A stretch of 64,000 nt of DNA from Bradyrhizobium diazoefficiens (GTDB taxonomy: Bacteria; Pseudomonadota; Alphaproteobacteria; Rhizobiales; Xanthobacteraceae). Both the position numbers and the translations under genes were made by a program. Within the stretch, counting starts at the first letter, position 1. The number at the start of each line of letters is the position of its first letter. Positions 26,787-35,488 of the stretch are shown here, one piece after another. Location: positions 558,001 to 622,000 of the forward strand of contig NZ_JAFCJE010000002.1 in the NCBI RefSeq assembly GCF_018131185.1, given 5' to 3'. A model generated the notes under the pieces. The model had not been told where the DNA came from, searched no databases, and worked only from the letters and a program-made list of their open reading frames with translations.

Positions 26787-28217
26787 CTACTGCCCCGACG
26801 GCGTGCGCAGGCCGTGCCAGGCGTCGCGGACCTGATGGTAATGCACCTCGGGCAGATAGTCCGGCGTGTTCAGGCTCAAGGTCTTGACGTCGAGATGGCC
26901 GACGGCGCTGAGCAGCGTGTAGGAGGCTATGACGCGGTCGCGGTTGGCGCCGATCAGGCGGGCCTTGGCCTGGATCAGATCGGCCTGCGAGTTTAAGACG
27001 TCCACCGTCGTGCGCTGACCGCCGGCGGCCTCGCGCTGCACACCCTGGAGCGCGACGGTCGCGGCCTTCACCTCGGACTCGGAGGCCGAGACGGCGATCT
27101 TGGCGCCCTCATTGGCAACCCAGGCGCTGATTGCCGCCGTGCGCGCCTGGTTGCGCACCTGGTCGAGCACGAGCCGGCTCTGCGCCGTGATCTCCTTGGC
27201 CTGCCGGGTCTGCGCGGCGGCCTGGCCGCCGTCATAGATCGGCGCGGTGACGTTGGCGACGATCGAGGCCTGGTCCTCGGCGAAGGTGCCGAGCGTCGGG
27301 TCGTTGTTGCGGCTCTTGCTGGCGCTGCCCTGGATGGTGGCGCTCGGCAGCAGCACGCCTTCGGCGATGCGGATGTTGGTGGAGGCGACATCGACGTCGA
27401 AGCTGGCGGCCATCACCGCCGGATGCTGGCGGATCGCCATCGTCATGGCGTCTTCGCGGTTCTTCGGCAGATAACGGTCGACGACCTCGGCGGGCCGAAG
27501 CTGGGACGGTGAATTGCCGATCACCTGCGCATAGGTCGCCTGGCTGATGGCGAGCGCGACCTCGGCGGCGTTGAGATCGGCAAGGCCGCGATTGAGGCGC
27601 GCTTCGGCCTGCGCACTGTCGGTCGGCGTGACGTCGCCGGCGTTGAGGCGGCGCTGGGTGACCGAAAGCGTCTCGCGCAGGAAGGCGACGTTGGAACGCT
27701 GCGCTTCGACCAGCGACTGGTTGGCGAGCACGTTGGTGTAGGCGGTGACCGCGTCGAGCAGGACGCCCTGGCCGACATTGCGCAGCGCCTCGCGGCCCGA
27801 CTGGACCTGCAGTTCGGCGGCACGGACGTTGTTGGCGGTGCGGAAGCCGTTGAATAGGGTCTGCGTCACGGTGACGCCGATGATCCATGGCTTCAAGTTG
27901 CCGGTCTGGACCGTGTTGTCGGGCAGCAGATTGCGTACCGATTGCAGGCCGGCGCTGAGGCTTGCCACGATCTGCGGCCGGTAACCGGCGAGAGCCTGCG
28001 GCACGTTCTCGTCCGTGGCGCGTTGTCGCGCGCGTTCGGCATTGAGCTGCGGATTGGTCTGGTAGGCCTTGGCCAGCGCTTCCGGCAAGGCTTCGGCCCA
28101 GGCAGCGGAGGGCAGGGCGCAACAGAGCGCCAGCGTGGTCCATGTCGCAAGCGCAGGACCCACGCCCGATTGATGCCGCGTCATCACGCGACCAGCTCTG
28201 GCGGTAAGTCCAATCAT
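26787..28217 (-). CDS. tolC: TolC family outer membrane channel
   Basis: A 476-residue type-I secretion/efflux outer-membrane factor. The signal peptide ends near SAAWAEALPEALAKAYQTNP, the classic start of mature alphaproteobacterial TolC. Two OEP repeats follow (VTQTLFNGFRTANNV, then VTAPIYDGGQAAAQTRQAKE) with long coiled-coil helices between them. The start is ATG 28217, or a second Met at residue 12. It is probably a shared channel for several pumps, perhaps including the RND pump at 21209. Confidence 0.92.
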   Translation of the reverse strand: MIGLTARAGRVMTRHQSGVGPALATWTTLALCCALPSAAWAEALPEALAKAYQTNPQLNAERARQRATDENVPQALAGYRPQIVASLSAGLQSVRNLLPDNTVQTGNLKPWIIGVTVTQTLFNGFRTANNVRAAELQVQSGREALRNVGQGVLLDAVTAYTNVLANQSLVEAQRSNVAFLRETLSVTQRRLNAGDVTPTDSAQAEARLNRGLADLNAAEVALAISQATYAQVIGNSPSQLRPAEVVDRYLPKNREDAMTMAIRQHPAVMAASFDVDVASTNIRIAEGVLLPSATIQGSASKSRNNDPTLGTFAEDQASIVANVTAPIYDGGQAAAQTRQAKEITAQSRLVLDQVRNQARTAAISAWVANEGAKIAVSASESEVKAATVALQGVQREAAGGQRTTVDVLNSQADLIQAKARLIGANRDRVIASYTLLSAVGHLDVKTLSLNTPDYLPEVHYHQVRDAWHGLRTPSGQ

Positions 28218-28403
28218 GTAATCCCGCTTAACCCGGCTGTCCGCCCCCGCCGACGGTGGCCTCTTAACTGTTTAACCAGCCGAGGTCCCGCAGGCAAACT
28301 GCCGCGGGGAAAACCCCCATGTAATCCGTGCTTGTTGCAGCTTCGTCACAGGGGGCCGCAGGAACGCGGCAGAGCCTGACACCAGCCTGACCGCTCTCTG
28401 GCC

Positions 28404-29183
28404 TTACCGGTTCTTGTTCACCGGCTTGCGCTTTTCGATGAACGCCGCCATGCCCTCGGAGCGGTCCTCCAGCGCGAAGGTCGAGTGGAACAGGTTGCGC
28501 TCGACGCTCATGCCCTCGGCGAGCGTGGTCTCGAAGGCGCGGTTTACCGCTTCCTTGGCCATCGCGACCGCGGGGCGCGACATCGCGGCGATCTTCTCGG
28601 CCGCCGCCATCACTTCGTCCATTAGCTTGTCAGCGGGTACGATGCGGCTGACGAGGCCTGAACGCTCGGCTTCCGCCGCATCCATCATGCGACCGGTGAG
28701 GCACAGGTCCATCGCCTTGGACTTGCCGATCGCGCGCGTCAGGCGCTGGGTGCCGCCGATGCCGGGAATGGTGCCGAGGGTGATCTCGGGCTGGCCGAAC
28801 TTTGCGGTGTCGGCGGCGATGATGACATCGCACATCATGGCGAGTTCGCAGCCGCCGCCGAGCGCATAACCCGCGACCGCCGCGATGGTCGGCTTGCGGC
28901 AGCGCGCGACGCGATCGCCGCCGATCGCGGCAAAATCCTCGGAGAACATGTCGATGAAGCCTTTCGGCTGCATCTCCTTGATGTCGGCGCCGGCGGCAAA
29001 GGCCTTCTCGCTGCCGGTCACGACGATGCAGCCGATGGCCTCATCGGCCTCGAGATCGTCGACGGCGGCTGCGATTTCGCGGAAGACGCCGAAGGAGAGC
29101 GCGTTGAGCATCTTCGGCCGGTTCAGCTTGATGATGCCGACCGCGCCTCTGCTTTCGACGATGATGTGTTCGAACGTGCTCAT
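28404..29183 (-). CDS. Enoyl-CoA hydratase
   Basis: A 259-residue crotonase-fold enzyme hydrating trans-2-enoyl-CoA in fatty-acid beta-oxidation. The oxyanion-hole segment [13 protein letters not shown] (59-71) and both catalytic glutamates, Glu113 (GGGCELAMM) and Glu133 (FGQPEITLG), are present, marking a true hydratase rather than an isomerase-like relative. It stands alone between tolC and an exported protein gene. The physiological chain length is not deducible. Confidence 0.93.
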   Translation of the reverse strand: MSTFEHIIVESRGAVGIIKLNRPKMLNALSFGVFREIAAAVDDLEADEAIGCIVVTGSEKAFAAGADIKEMQPKGFIDMFSEDFAAIGGDRVARCRKPTIAAVAGYALGGGCELAMMCDVIIAADTAKFGQPEITLGTIPGIGGTQRLTRAIGKSKAMDLCLTGRMMDAAEAERSGLVSRIVPADKLMDEVMAAAEKIAAMSRPAVAMAKEAVNRAFETTLAEGMSVERNLFHSTFALEDRSEGMAAFIEKRKPVNKNR

Positions 29184-29256
29184 GCTCCACCCACGCTTTT
29201 GATTGGGCGGGCAATGTGCCCGCTGGCGCTGTGGGCTTCAAGGGGGCCGGGACGCA

Positions 29257-29277
29257 GGACGCGCGGTCCGCGCGTCC
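29257..29277 (-). terminator. Stem-loop downstream of the Ala/Lys-rich protein gene
   Basis: A 9-bp perfect stem GGACGCGCG / CGCGCGTCC with a 3-base loop, 15 bases beyond the stop of the minus-strand gene at 29292. There is no T-run, so it may be an RNA-stabilising hairpin rather than a full intrinsic terminator. Confidence 0.4.
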
Positions 29278-29291
29278 CGGCGGAACCGGCA

Positions 29292-29963
29292 TCAGGCCAT
29301 GAACATGCGCGCGGCCGAGGCCAGCGTCAGCAGCGTGCCGACGCCGATGAAGATCTTGCCGATCAGGGAGCTCTGGTCCCAGGCCGAGCTCTGCTGGCTG
29401 CTCGCCATCACCGGTGCCGGTCGCGGCTGCGCCTCGGTTGCGGCGATCACCGTTTTCTGCGGCGGCGGGCTGTCCTGTTGCACGGCGCGATCGATGTCGT
29501 TGAGCTGATCGGGCGCGACAACCTGGCCCTCCGCAGCCGCGGCGTTGGCATTATCGGCCGCCGCCTGGACATTGTCGTTGGCGCGATCCGTCATCGCGGA
29601 GGCCGCAGCCGCGGTCGGTGCATCGGCGGCGAGCTGCGCATTGGCATTGGCGACCGCCGGCGGCATCTGGCTCGAAGCCGGCATGTCATTGTCGGCCTTG
29701 TTATCGGCCTTCGGCTCCTCGGCCTTTGCCGAGGTGTCGTTCTTGTCGGCTTTTTCGTCGGTTTTTTGTGCCGTCTTGCCGCTGTTGGTGCGGCGCGACT
29801 CCTGGCGCCGGTGCTTGGTCGGCTTTGCCGCGTCAGCCTGTTTGCCCGCGCTGTCCGATTTGCCGCCTGTGGCCTGGTCCGGCGCGGCCTGTGCCATGCC
29901 GCCCCACAGCAAGAAAATGCCGGCCACAAGGATCAGGGCCGCGCGCCCGCTGGCTTTGATCAT
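29292..29963 (-). CDS. Ala/Lys/Asp-rich exported or membrane-anchored protein, unknown
   Basis: A 223-residue protein. An N-terminal signal or membrane segment (ALILVAGIFLLWGGMAQA) is followed by about 150 residues of charged low-complexity sequence: Lys/Asp-rich at about 28-90, then Ala/Asn-rich. A C-terminal hydrophobic helix (LIGKIFIGVGTLLTLASAARMFMA) closes it. The start at 29963 has GGGGAGAT upstream. No known domain is visible. The layout suggests an envelope-spanning or double-anchored protein. It diverges from the ecfF-like gene. Confidence 0.7.
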   Translation of the reverse strand: MIKASGRAALILVAGIFLLWGGMAQAAPDQATGGKSDSAGKQADAAKPTKHRRQESRRTNSGKTAQKTDEKADKNDTSAKAEEPKADNKADNDMPASSQMPPAVANANAQLAADAPTAAAASAMTDRANDNVQAAADNANAAAAEGQVVAPDQLNDIDRAVQQDSPPPQKTVIAATEAQPRPAPVMASSQQSSAWDQSSLIGKIFIGVGTLLTLASAARMFMA

Positions 29964-30172
29964 GTTGACGATCTCCCCAATTCCGCCCGTCCCGGAACGA
30001 ACAGAGACCCTGGGGCGTGACGACAGCGGGGCAGAAAATGGGAATCTTCGGGCCACAGCGGGCGAAAACGGGGCAGCCGGGCGATGTCGCCGGCGCCGGG
30101 TGCGGGGCGAGCCGATCGGTGTTATGAGCCGTCGCAGACGTTTCCGGCCGTATCGAGCGTGGGGTCCTGGTT

Positions 30173-30194
30173 GCGATCACGAATTCGTGATCGC
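30173..30194. promoter_or_regulatory. Perfect 22-bp palindrome upstream of the ecfF-like gene
   Basis: The half-site GCGATCACGAA is followed directly by its exact reverse complement TTCGTGATCGC, centred on GAATTC. It lies 57 bases upstream of the GTG start of the sigma factor gene, within the divergent promoter region. There is no T-run, so it resembles an operator rather than a terminator. Confidence 0.6.
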
Positions 30195-30250
30195 GGGCAT
30201 CGCGCGTAACAAATTGAACGAACGGCCGAATTGCATGGTGAGGGGCGCGC

Positions 30251-30796
30251 GTGCGCGGACGTGAGGACGAATGGACCGGCCTGATGCGGTCGGCCATGGC
30301 AGGAGATGATGCGGCGTATCATCGCCTGTTGAGGGTGGTCACGCCAGTGCTGCGCGCCGCGGCGAGGCGCGGCTTGGCGCGGGCCGGGCAACCTCCGGAC
30401 CAGGCCGAGGATATCGTGCAGGAGATTCTGTTGGCGGTGCATCTGAAGCGGCACACTTGGGACAGCGAGGCCCCCTTCGCGCCCTGGCTGTTCGCGATCG
30501 CCCGCAACAAGCTGATCGATGCCTTGCGGCGGCGCGGCAGGCGCGTCTTCGTCAACATCGACGATTTTGCCGAGACGCTGCCGGGCGAGGCACTGCAGGA
30601 GACGGCCTCCGCGGGCGAGGTCGCAGCCCAGCTCAATGCGCTGCCGCAGCGCCAGCGCGACGTGCTGCAGTCGATCGCGGTCGAGAGCGCCTCGATCAAG
30701 GATACGGCGGCGAAGTTTTCGATGAGCGAAGGCGCCGTGCGGGTCGCACTGCATCGCGGACTTGCAGCACTGACTGCCAAACTGCGGGACCACTAG
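30251..30796 (+). CDS. ECF sigma factor, EcfF-like
   Basis: A 181-residue sigma-70 factor with region 2 (about 14-90, including the core-binding segment AEDIVQEILLAVHLKRHTW) and region 4 (about 120-178, LPQRQRDVLQSIAVE then MSEGAVRVALHRGLAAL). The start is GTG behind GAGGGG. The next gene encodes a NrsF/DUF1109 anti-sigma factor, so the pair is like SigF-NrsF of Caulobacter and EcfF-OsrA of Bradyrhizobium, which respond to oxidants or metals. Regulation from the 22-bp palindrome upstream is possible. Confidence 0.87.
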   Translation: MRGREDEWTGLMRSAMAGDDAAYHRLLRVVTPVLRAAARRGLARAGQPPDQAEDIVQEILLAVHLKRHTWDSEAPFAPWLFAIARNKLIDALRRRGRRVFVNIDDFAETLPGEALQETASAGEVAAQLNALPQRQRDVLQSIAVESASIKDTAAKFSMSEGAVRVALHRGLAALTAKLRDH

Positions 30797-30798
30797 TC

Positions 30799-31437
30799 AT
30801 GGACACCGATCAACTCATTCGCTCGCTCGCGGCCGACAACGCCCATCGCGCGCCGCGCGTCGGCGCCATGCTGACCATGGCCCTGCTGGTGGCCGCGCCC
30901 TTGTCGATCCTGATCTTCGCGACGTTCTTCGGTGTGCGTCACGACGTGATGAGCGCGATGCGCAACCCGTTCTTCGACATGAAGTTCGCGGTCACGCTGT
31001 CGCTTGCGATCCCTGCGATCATCATCAGCCTGCATCTGTCGCGTCCCGAAGCCTTGATGCGCGGCTGGGGCTGGCTGTTGCTGCTTCCGGTCGGGCTGCT
31101 TGCGGTTGGGATCGGCAGCGAGGCGATGATGGCGCCGGCCATGCCGATGACGATGCGCTTGATGGGCAAGAACTCCAGGGTGTGCCTGGTCGCGATCCCC
31201 GCGATGTCGCTACCGCTGCTCGCGGGCGCGCTATTTGGCCTGCGCCACGGTGCGCCCTCGCATCCCGCGCTGGCCGGCGCGCTCGCTGGCCTGGTATCGG
31301 CCGGCCTTGCCGCGACGCTCTACGCCTCGCACTGCACCGACGATTCCCCGCTGTTCGTCGCGACCTGGTACACGATCGCGACCGCGGTGGTGACCGTGAT
31401 CGGCGCAGTGGTGGGATCCAAAGTCCTGCGCTACTAG
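30799..31437 (+). CDS. NrsF-type (DUF1109) membrane anti-sigma factor, OsrA-like
   Basis: A 212-residue inner-membrane protein with six predicted membrane segments and a short N-terminal cytoplasmic tail (MDTDQLIRSLAADNAHRAPR) that should hold the sigma factor. Its only two cysteines are Cys129 (NSRVCLVA) and Cys179 (YASHCTDD). I recall the same two positions being named as the redox-sensing cysteines of Bradyrhizobium OsrA, which supports an oxidant-sensing role. It starts two bases after the sigma factor stop and ends 10 bases from the convergent DUF2336 gene. Confidence 0.88.
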   Translation: MDTDQLIRSLAADNAHRAPRVGAMLTMALLVAAPLSILIFATFFGVRHDVMSAMRNPFFDMKFAVTLSLAIPAIIISLHLSRPEALMRGWGWLLLLPVGLLAVGIGSEAMMAPAMPMTMRLMGKNSRVCLVAIPAMSLPLLAGALFGLRHGAPSHPALAGALAGLVSAGLAATLYASHCTDDSPLFVATWYTIATAVVTVIGAVVGSKVLRY

Positions 31438-31447
31438 CGAGCCGCCA

Positions 31448-32551
31448 TCACGCAGCCGGAATCGTGCTCTGCTGCATGCGGTGGAAGCGCAGCACCTGCT
31501 GCGCGGTCGAGCTGCGGAGCGCCTCGTAAGCGTCGCGCAGCATCAGCATGTCGGTCGGCGATCCGCCTGAAAGCTTCTCGCGCATGGCGATGATGGCCCG
31601 CACGCTCGGCCAGGACATGCCCGCGACCTTGGCGAGGATCATCACGCCCTCGGTTCGGCTTTCGATCATCATGGTCTCGGCAGTCTCGACCGCAACGCCC
31701 GCCAGCGCGGCGAGCCCCGCATTGGTTTCGTCGAACTTGCCCTGCTCGGCGAAGGTGGTGACCTGCAATTCGTTGAGACGGCCGTCTTCGTGCAGCGATT
31801 TCACCAGCGCTCGGGCCATCTCGGTTTGCCTCGTCATGGCGGCGGCGCGAATCCGCTGGGCCACTTCCTGGACCACGCTCGACACCTCTTCCACAAGCTC
31901 CGGATGCGCGGCCTCGAGTTTTTTCCGCACGCTCGAGGACGCCTTGGCGACCAGGTTCAAATAGTGATGACGCGGCAAGTCCGGCCGCAGGCCGATGCAG
32001 GTGGCGAGGTCGTCGTCGCGTTCGGCGCGGGTGATGAGGTCGGTGAGGCATCCCTCGGAGAGCCGCGCTCCCGGATTGCTGACGGTTGACTGCACCACAT
32101 CCCCGTTGCCGCGCGTCACCAGCACGTCGGTCAGAGCCTCCGACAGCACGCGCCGAAGCGAGATCGCCTTGAGATGCGCCTGGCCTCTCGTGCGCGCGAT
32201 CTCGATCAAGGTCGTCTCGTCCAGCCGTTCCGATTTCGACAGCACGGGGCCGGAGACCTCGATGACCTCGTCGAGCGCGAGCGTGCGGATGATGTTCGGC
32301 GGCGCGACCGCGATCGGTGCGAGGCGGTCGGCGAGCAACGCCCTGGCCGAACTCTCGATTTGCTCGATCAGGCACTGGAACACGTCGTCGAACACGCGGA
32401 TGTGGTCGTCGGAATAATTCACCGCGTTGCCTACGAAGAGATCGGTCACGCGGCGCAGTGTCTCGACCCGGCGCGCGACGGTGCCGTGCGAGAGCGCAGC
32501 CTGCAACTCATTGAGCAAATTCTCGGATGATCTCGCGGATTTGGATCTCAT
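31448..32551 (-). CDS. DUF2336 protein
   Basis: A 367-residue, largely alpha-helical soluble protein of the DUF2336 family, common in Rhizobiales and of unknown function. No signal peptide or membrane segment is visible. ATG 32551 is preferred (MRSKSARSSENLLNELQ, with CAGGAC upstream) over 32596. It lies 63 bases downstream of the diguanylate cyclase gene on the same strand and may be its operon partner. In a region with two ECF systems a signalling role is plausible but unproven. Confidence 0.82.
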   Translation of the reverse strand: MRSKSARSSENLLNELQAALSHGTVARRVETLRRVTDLFVGNAVNYSDDHIRVFDDVFQCLIEQIESSARALLADRLAPIAVAPPNIIRTLALDEVIEVSGPVLSKSERLDETTLIEIARTRGQAHLKAISLRRVLSEALTDVLVTRGNGDVVQSTVSNPGARLSEGCLTDLITRAERDDDLATCIGLRPDLPRHHYLNLVAKASSSVRKKLEAAHPELVEEVSSVVQEVAQRIRAAAMTRQTEMARALVKSLHEDGRLNELQVTTFAEQGKFDETNAGLAALAGVAVETAETMMIESRTEGVMILAKVAGMSWPSVRAIIAMREKLSGGSPTDMLMLRDAYEALRSSTAQQVLRFHRMQQSTIPAA

Positions 32552-32614
32552 TGGGCGGTCCTGAAGCGTTTGGCCCGGCGTCGGCTTCTGCCGCACCGGG
32601 AGGAAATGGATTGG

Positions 32615-33772
32615 TCAGCTCGTTGCAATGCGATTGCGCCCTTGCGCCTTGGCAGAATAGAGCGCTCGGTCGGCGCGCGCGAGAAATGTGTCGGCAGTAT
32701 CAAGGTCGCGCAGCGTCACGACGCCCGCTGAAATGGTCACGTGCATGCCTGGGGAGAACGCGCTCCAGTCGAGATCGGCGACGATGCTGCGCAAGCGCTC
32801 GAGCATGCGCTGCGCGGCGTCGCCCGTGGTCTCCGGCAGCAGGAGCAGGAATTCCTCTCCGCCGTAGCGGCCGAAGCAATCGGCCGGGCGGATATTGGCG
32901 AAAATGGTGATCGCGAAGGTGCGCAGCACCTCGTCACCGACGGGATGGCCGTGGGCGTCGTTGATCCGCTTGAACCAGTCGAGATCGATCAGCGCGATCG
33001 CGCAAGGCGTCGACGTCTGCCGCGACTTTTCGATCTCGACGTCGAGAAGGCGCATGATGCAGCGGCGGTTGTAAGAGCCGGTGAGTTCGTCGAGCTCGGC
33101 CAGTTCCTCGATGCGCTGATAGGCGGCCTTCAGTTCGATGCTGCGCCGGTACAGAATCTTGCGCAGGGTGGCGCCGAACAGGCCGAGGAAGGCGCACTGG
33201 CCGATCACCAGCACGAAGCAGAGCATCGAGGCGGCTCGCTCCAGACGGGTCGCAACCGGCAGTCCGATGGGCAGGTCCGAGCCCAGGAAGACCAAGCCAA
33301 GCCCACAGGTGGCAAGGCCCCAGGTGACCATCGCCTGGTTCGAAGTCATCCGCAGCGAGCCAAACGCGAAGATCAGAAACAGCACGGCGAGAAACGCGAC
33401 CCCGACCGTCGGCACTGCGAGCAGGAACACCAGTTGGAGCGCCATATGCGCTGAGATCTGGAAGACGGTGAGATAATGATCCTCGAACCGGTCGCCGAAG
33501 CCAGCTTCCGACAGCACCGTGAAGGTGCCGATGATCAGGAGGCCGCCGAGCCAGAACAACGATGGGACGGCCATGGAGACCGTCCCGCCATAGGCGTAGA
33601 GCAGCAGGACCGAGGCGCCCAGCGAATAGCTCGCCACCTGGCCGACATACATCTGGCGGCGTTGGCGGACCCGGCGCGCCAGGACGTCGGGGGCCGCCGC
33701 CTCCGGCGTGAGGGCGAGCTCCGCGACCTCAGCGGCACTCCTCTCGGGAAAGGACGTCGCGGCCGTGCTCAT
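32615..33772 (-). CDS. Membrane-bound diguanylate cyclase (GGDEF)
   Basis: A 385-residue protein with six predicted membrane segments (about 45-205), a short linker helix, and a C-terminal GGDEF domain (about 222-385). The active-site motif is GGEEF at 304-308, and the inhibitory I-site RxxD (Arg295-Asp298) stands five residues ahead. The enzyme is therefore predicted to make cyclic di-GMP and to be product-inhibited. Segment FKRINDAHGHPVGDEVL is intact. The input signal is probably membrane-borne and unknown. Confidence 0.92.
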   Translation of the reverse strand: MSTAATSFPERSAAEVAELALTPEAAAPDVLARRVRQRRQMYVGQVASYSLGASVLLLYAYGGTVSMAVPSLFWLGGLLIIGTFTVLSEAGFGDRFEDHYLTVFQISAHMALQLVFLLAVPTVGVAFLAVLFLIFAFGSLRMTSNQAMVTWGLATCGLGLVFLGSDLPIGLPVATRLERAASMLCFVLVIGQCAFLGLFGATLRKILYRRSIELKAAYQRIEELAELDELTGSYNRRCIMRLLDVEIEKSRQTSTPCAIALIDLDWFKRINDAHGHPVGDEVLRTFAITIFANIRPADCFGRYGGEEFLLLLPETTGDAAQRMLERLRSIVADLDWSAFSPGMHVTISAGVVTLRDLDTADTFLARADRALYSAKAQGRNRIATS

Positions 33773-34210
33773 GGTCCCGCCAATGGTGGATGTCAGCGTA
33801 AAAATCTACGTGGCAAGCCTTTAGGTTTGGTATCCTCGGAAACCGAATCCGAACGGTGCAGCGCGGAACAAGGTGATAGGCCGGCGGAAGAAATTTACCG
33901 GTGACCAGGCATCCGTTTGCGGTGCAATCGAGCCAAAGGCCGGCCTGGCGAGACATACGTCGTGCAGGGCTGCTATGGAACCGGACGAGGCCGGGCCGCC
34001 TGTGCCGGACAGGCATTCCGCAGGGAAGTATCTAAGTATTATGTTACCGATCTGGATCGTGGCGGCCGACGGCCGCGGGTGGGACAAGAAAAAGGCGCGT
34101 ATGTGGGGCGGATCACACAGGCATCCGTACGACTGCGGTAAATTGAACAATTTTGCCCCCCGCGTCGAACCCTCCGTTGCATCGACCCGACCAACTTTGC
34201 GAGACGGCCT
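33773..34210. other. Divergent intergenic region between GGDEF and ECF genes
   Basis: 438 bases without a gene I can support. An AT-rich patch (AAGTATCTAAGTATTATG) lies near 34026-34043. Two GAAC motifs lie near 34146 and 34169, upstream of the sigma factor, and could be ECF -35 elements, but no matching -10 is clear. Confidence 0.4.
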
Positions 34211-34780
34211 TTGAGCGTGACACAGGCGGCTTCGGACGAGGTCCTGATCGCCAGGATCGCTCAGGGTGACCGGCTCGCCATGCAGGTGCTGTACGGGCGG
34301 CATCATGTCAGGGTTTACAGGTTCGGTCTCAGGCTCGTGCGGAACGAGCAGGCGGCGGAAGACCTCATCAGCGAGGTGTTTCTGGACGTCTGGCGTCAAG
34401 CCGGCAAGTTCGAGGGTCGATCCGCCGTTTCCACCTGGCTGCTGGCGATCACCCGATTCAAGGCCCTGTCTGCGCTCCGGCGCAGGAAGGATTTCGAGCT
34501 CGACGAAGAGGCCGCTAACGCGATCGAGGATACATCCGACGATCCGGAAACGGTGGTGCAGAAAAAGGATACCAGTGAGGCGTTGCGGGAGTGTCTGACG
34601 GGCCTCTCGCCCGACCATCGGGAAATCGTCGATCTCGTCTACTACCACGAGAAGTCCGTGGAAGAGGTGGCCGAAATCGTCGGGATACCGGAGAACACCG
34701 TGAAGACGCGCTTGTTCTACGCGCGCAAGAAACTGGCCGAACTGCTGAAGGCAGCCGGCATTGAGCGAGGCTGGCCATGA
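34211..34780 (+). CDS. ECF sigma factor (second system)
   Basis: A 189-residue sigma-70 factor with region 2 (about 20-90: AAEDLISEVFLDVWRQAGKF) and region 4 (about 130-180: LSPDHREIVDLVYYHEKSVE then IPENTVKTRLFYARKKL). The start is TTG at 34211, or GTG at 34217. It differs clearly from the EcfF-like factor 4 kb away. It overlaps the next gene by 4 bases (ATGA), and that gene encodes its predicted membrane anti-sigma factor. A subtilase follows, making a three-gene unit. Confidence 0.9.
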   Translation: MSVTQAASDEVLIARIAQGDRLAMQVLYGRHHVRVYRFGLRLVRNEQAAEDLISEVFLDVWRQAGKFEGRSAVSTWLLAITRFKALSALRRRKDFELDEEAANAIEDTSDDPETVVQKKDTSEALRECLTGLSPDHREIVDLVYYHEKSVEEVAEIVGIPENTVKTRLFYARKKLAELLKAAGIERGWP

Positions 34781-35472
34781 TGGCTTTGAGCAAGAAGATG
34801 CTGGAGCAAGAGCCCAGTGAAATTGAACTGCTGCTGCCGTGGCACGCCGCCGGCACGCTGAACGCGCGCGATGCGCGCCGTGTCGAGGAAGCGCTGGCGC
34901 GCGATCCCGAGCTTGCCAGGCAATATGCCGTGATCCGCGGCGAATACGAAGAGACCATCCATCTGAATGAGAGCCTGGGCGCTCCGTCGACGCGCGCGAT
35001 GCAGAAGCTGTTCGCCGCGATCGACACCGAGCCGGCGCGGGCGAGCGGTTCGCTGCCGCTGTCGGCGCGGCTCTCGACCTTCTTCGCGAGCCTGTCGCCG
35101 CGCACGCTGGCCTGGTCGGCGAGCCTTGCCGCCGTCGCGCTCGTGCTGCAGGCCGGTGTGATCGGCGCCGTGCTGATGAAGAACCAGCCGGCGACCTTCC
35201 AGACCGCTTCGCTCTCGACCAGCGCTCCGATCACACGCGAGCTTGGCAGTGCGGCTGCGCCGGCGCGCGCGCTGGTGCGCTTCACGCCCGAGGCGCGCAT
35301 CGCCGACATCACCGGGCTGCTCGACAGCTACCACGCCTCGATCGTCGATGGGACCAAGGGCGGCATGTTCCGCCTCCAGTTCGACAGGGCCATGAGCCAG
35401 GACGAGCTCGCTTCGCTGCTCGGCAAGATGCAGCGCGAGAAGTTCGTCAACCTCGCCGTCGCGGCGCCCTAG
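34777..35472 (+). CDS. Membrane anti-sigma factor without zinc-finger motif
   Basis: A 231-residue single-pass protein. The N-terminal cytoplasmic domain (1-105; LLLPWHAAGTLNARDARRVE) has the helical anti-sigma layout, with His23 but no CxxC, so it is not a zinc-binding ZAS domain. One membrane helix spans about 112-134. The periplasmic C-terminal domain (about 165-231) runs VRFTPEARIADITGLLDSYH to KFVNLAVAAP. That strand-helix-strand plan looks like a subtilisin pro-peptide/I9 inhibitor fold. It is translationally coupled to the sigma factor, and the protease gene follows after 16 bases. Confidence 0.82.
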   Translation: MMALSKKMLEQEPSEIELLLPWHAAGTLNARDARRVEEALARDPELARQYAVIRGEYEETIHLNESLGAPSTRAMQKLFAAIDTEPARASGSLPLSARLSTFFASLSPRTLAWSASLAAVALVLQAGVIGAVLMKNQPATFQTASLSTSAPITRELGSAAAPARALVRFTPEARIADITGLLDSYHASIVDGTKGGMFRLQFDRAMSQDELASLLGKMQREKFVNLAVAAP

Positions 35473-35488
35473 GCGCGCCGCTGAACCG

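Noticed and set aside
28265..28280. TTAACTGTTTAACC upstream of tolC as a CtrA site
   Set aside because: Half-sites are separated by four bases instead of seven.
30205..30216. GAACGAAC upstream of the ecfF-like gene as an SOS box
   Set aside because: The two GAAC units are adjacent rather than seven bases apart.
33873..34214. Plus-strand frame of 113 residues before the second ECF sigma factor
   Set aside because: Composition is unlike real neighbours, there is no domain, and it overlaps the expected promoter region.
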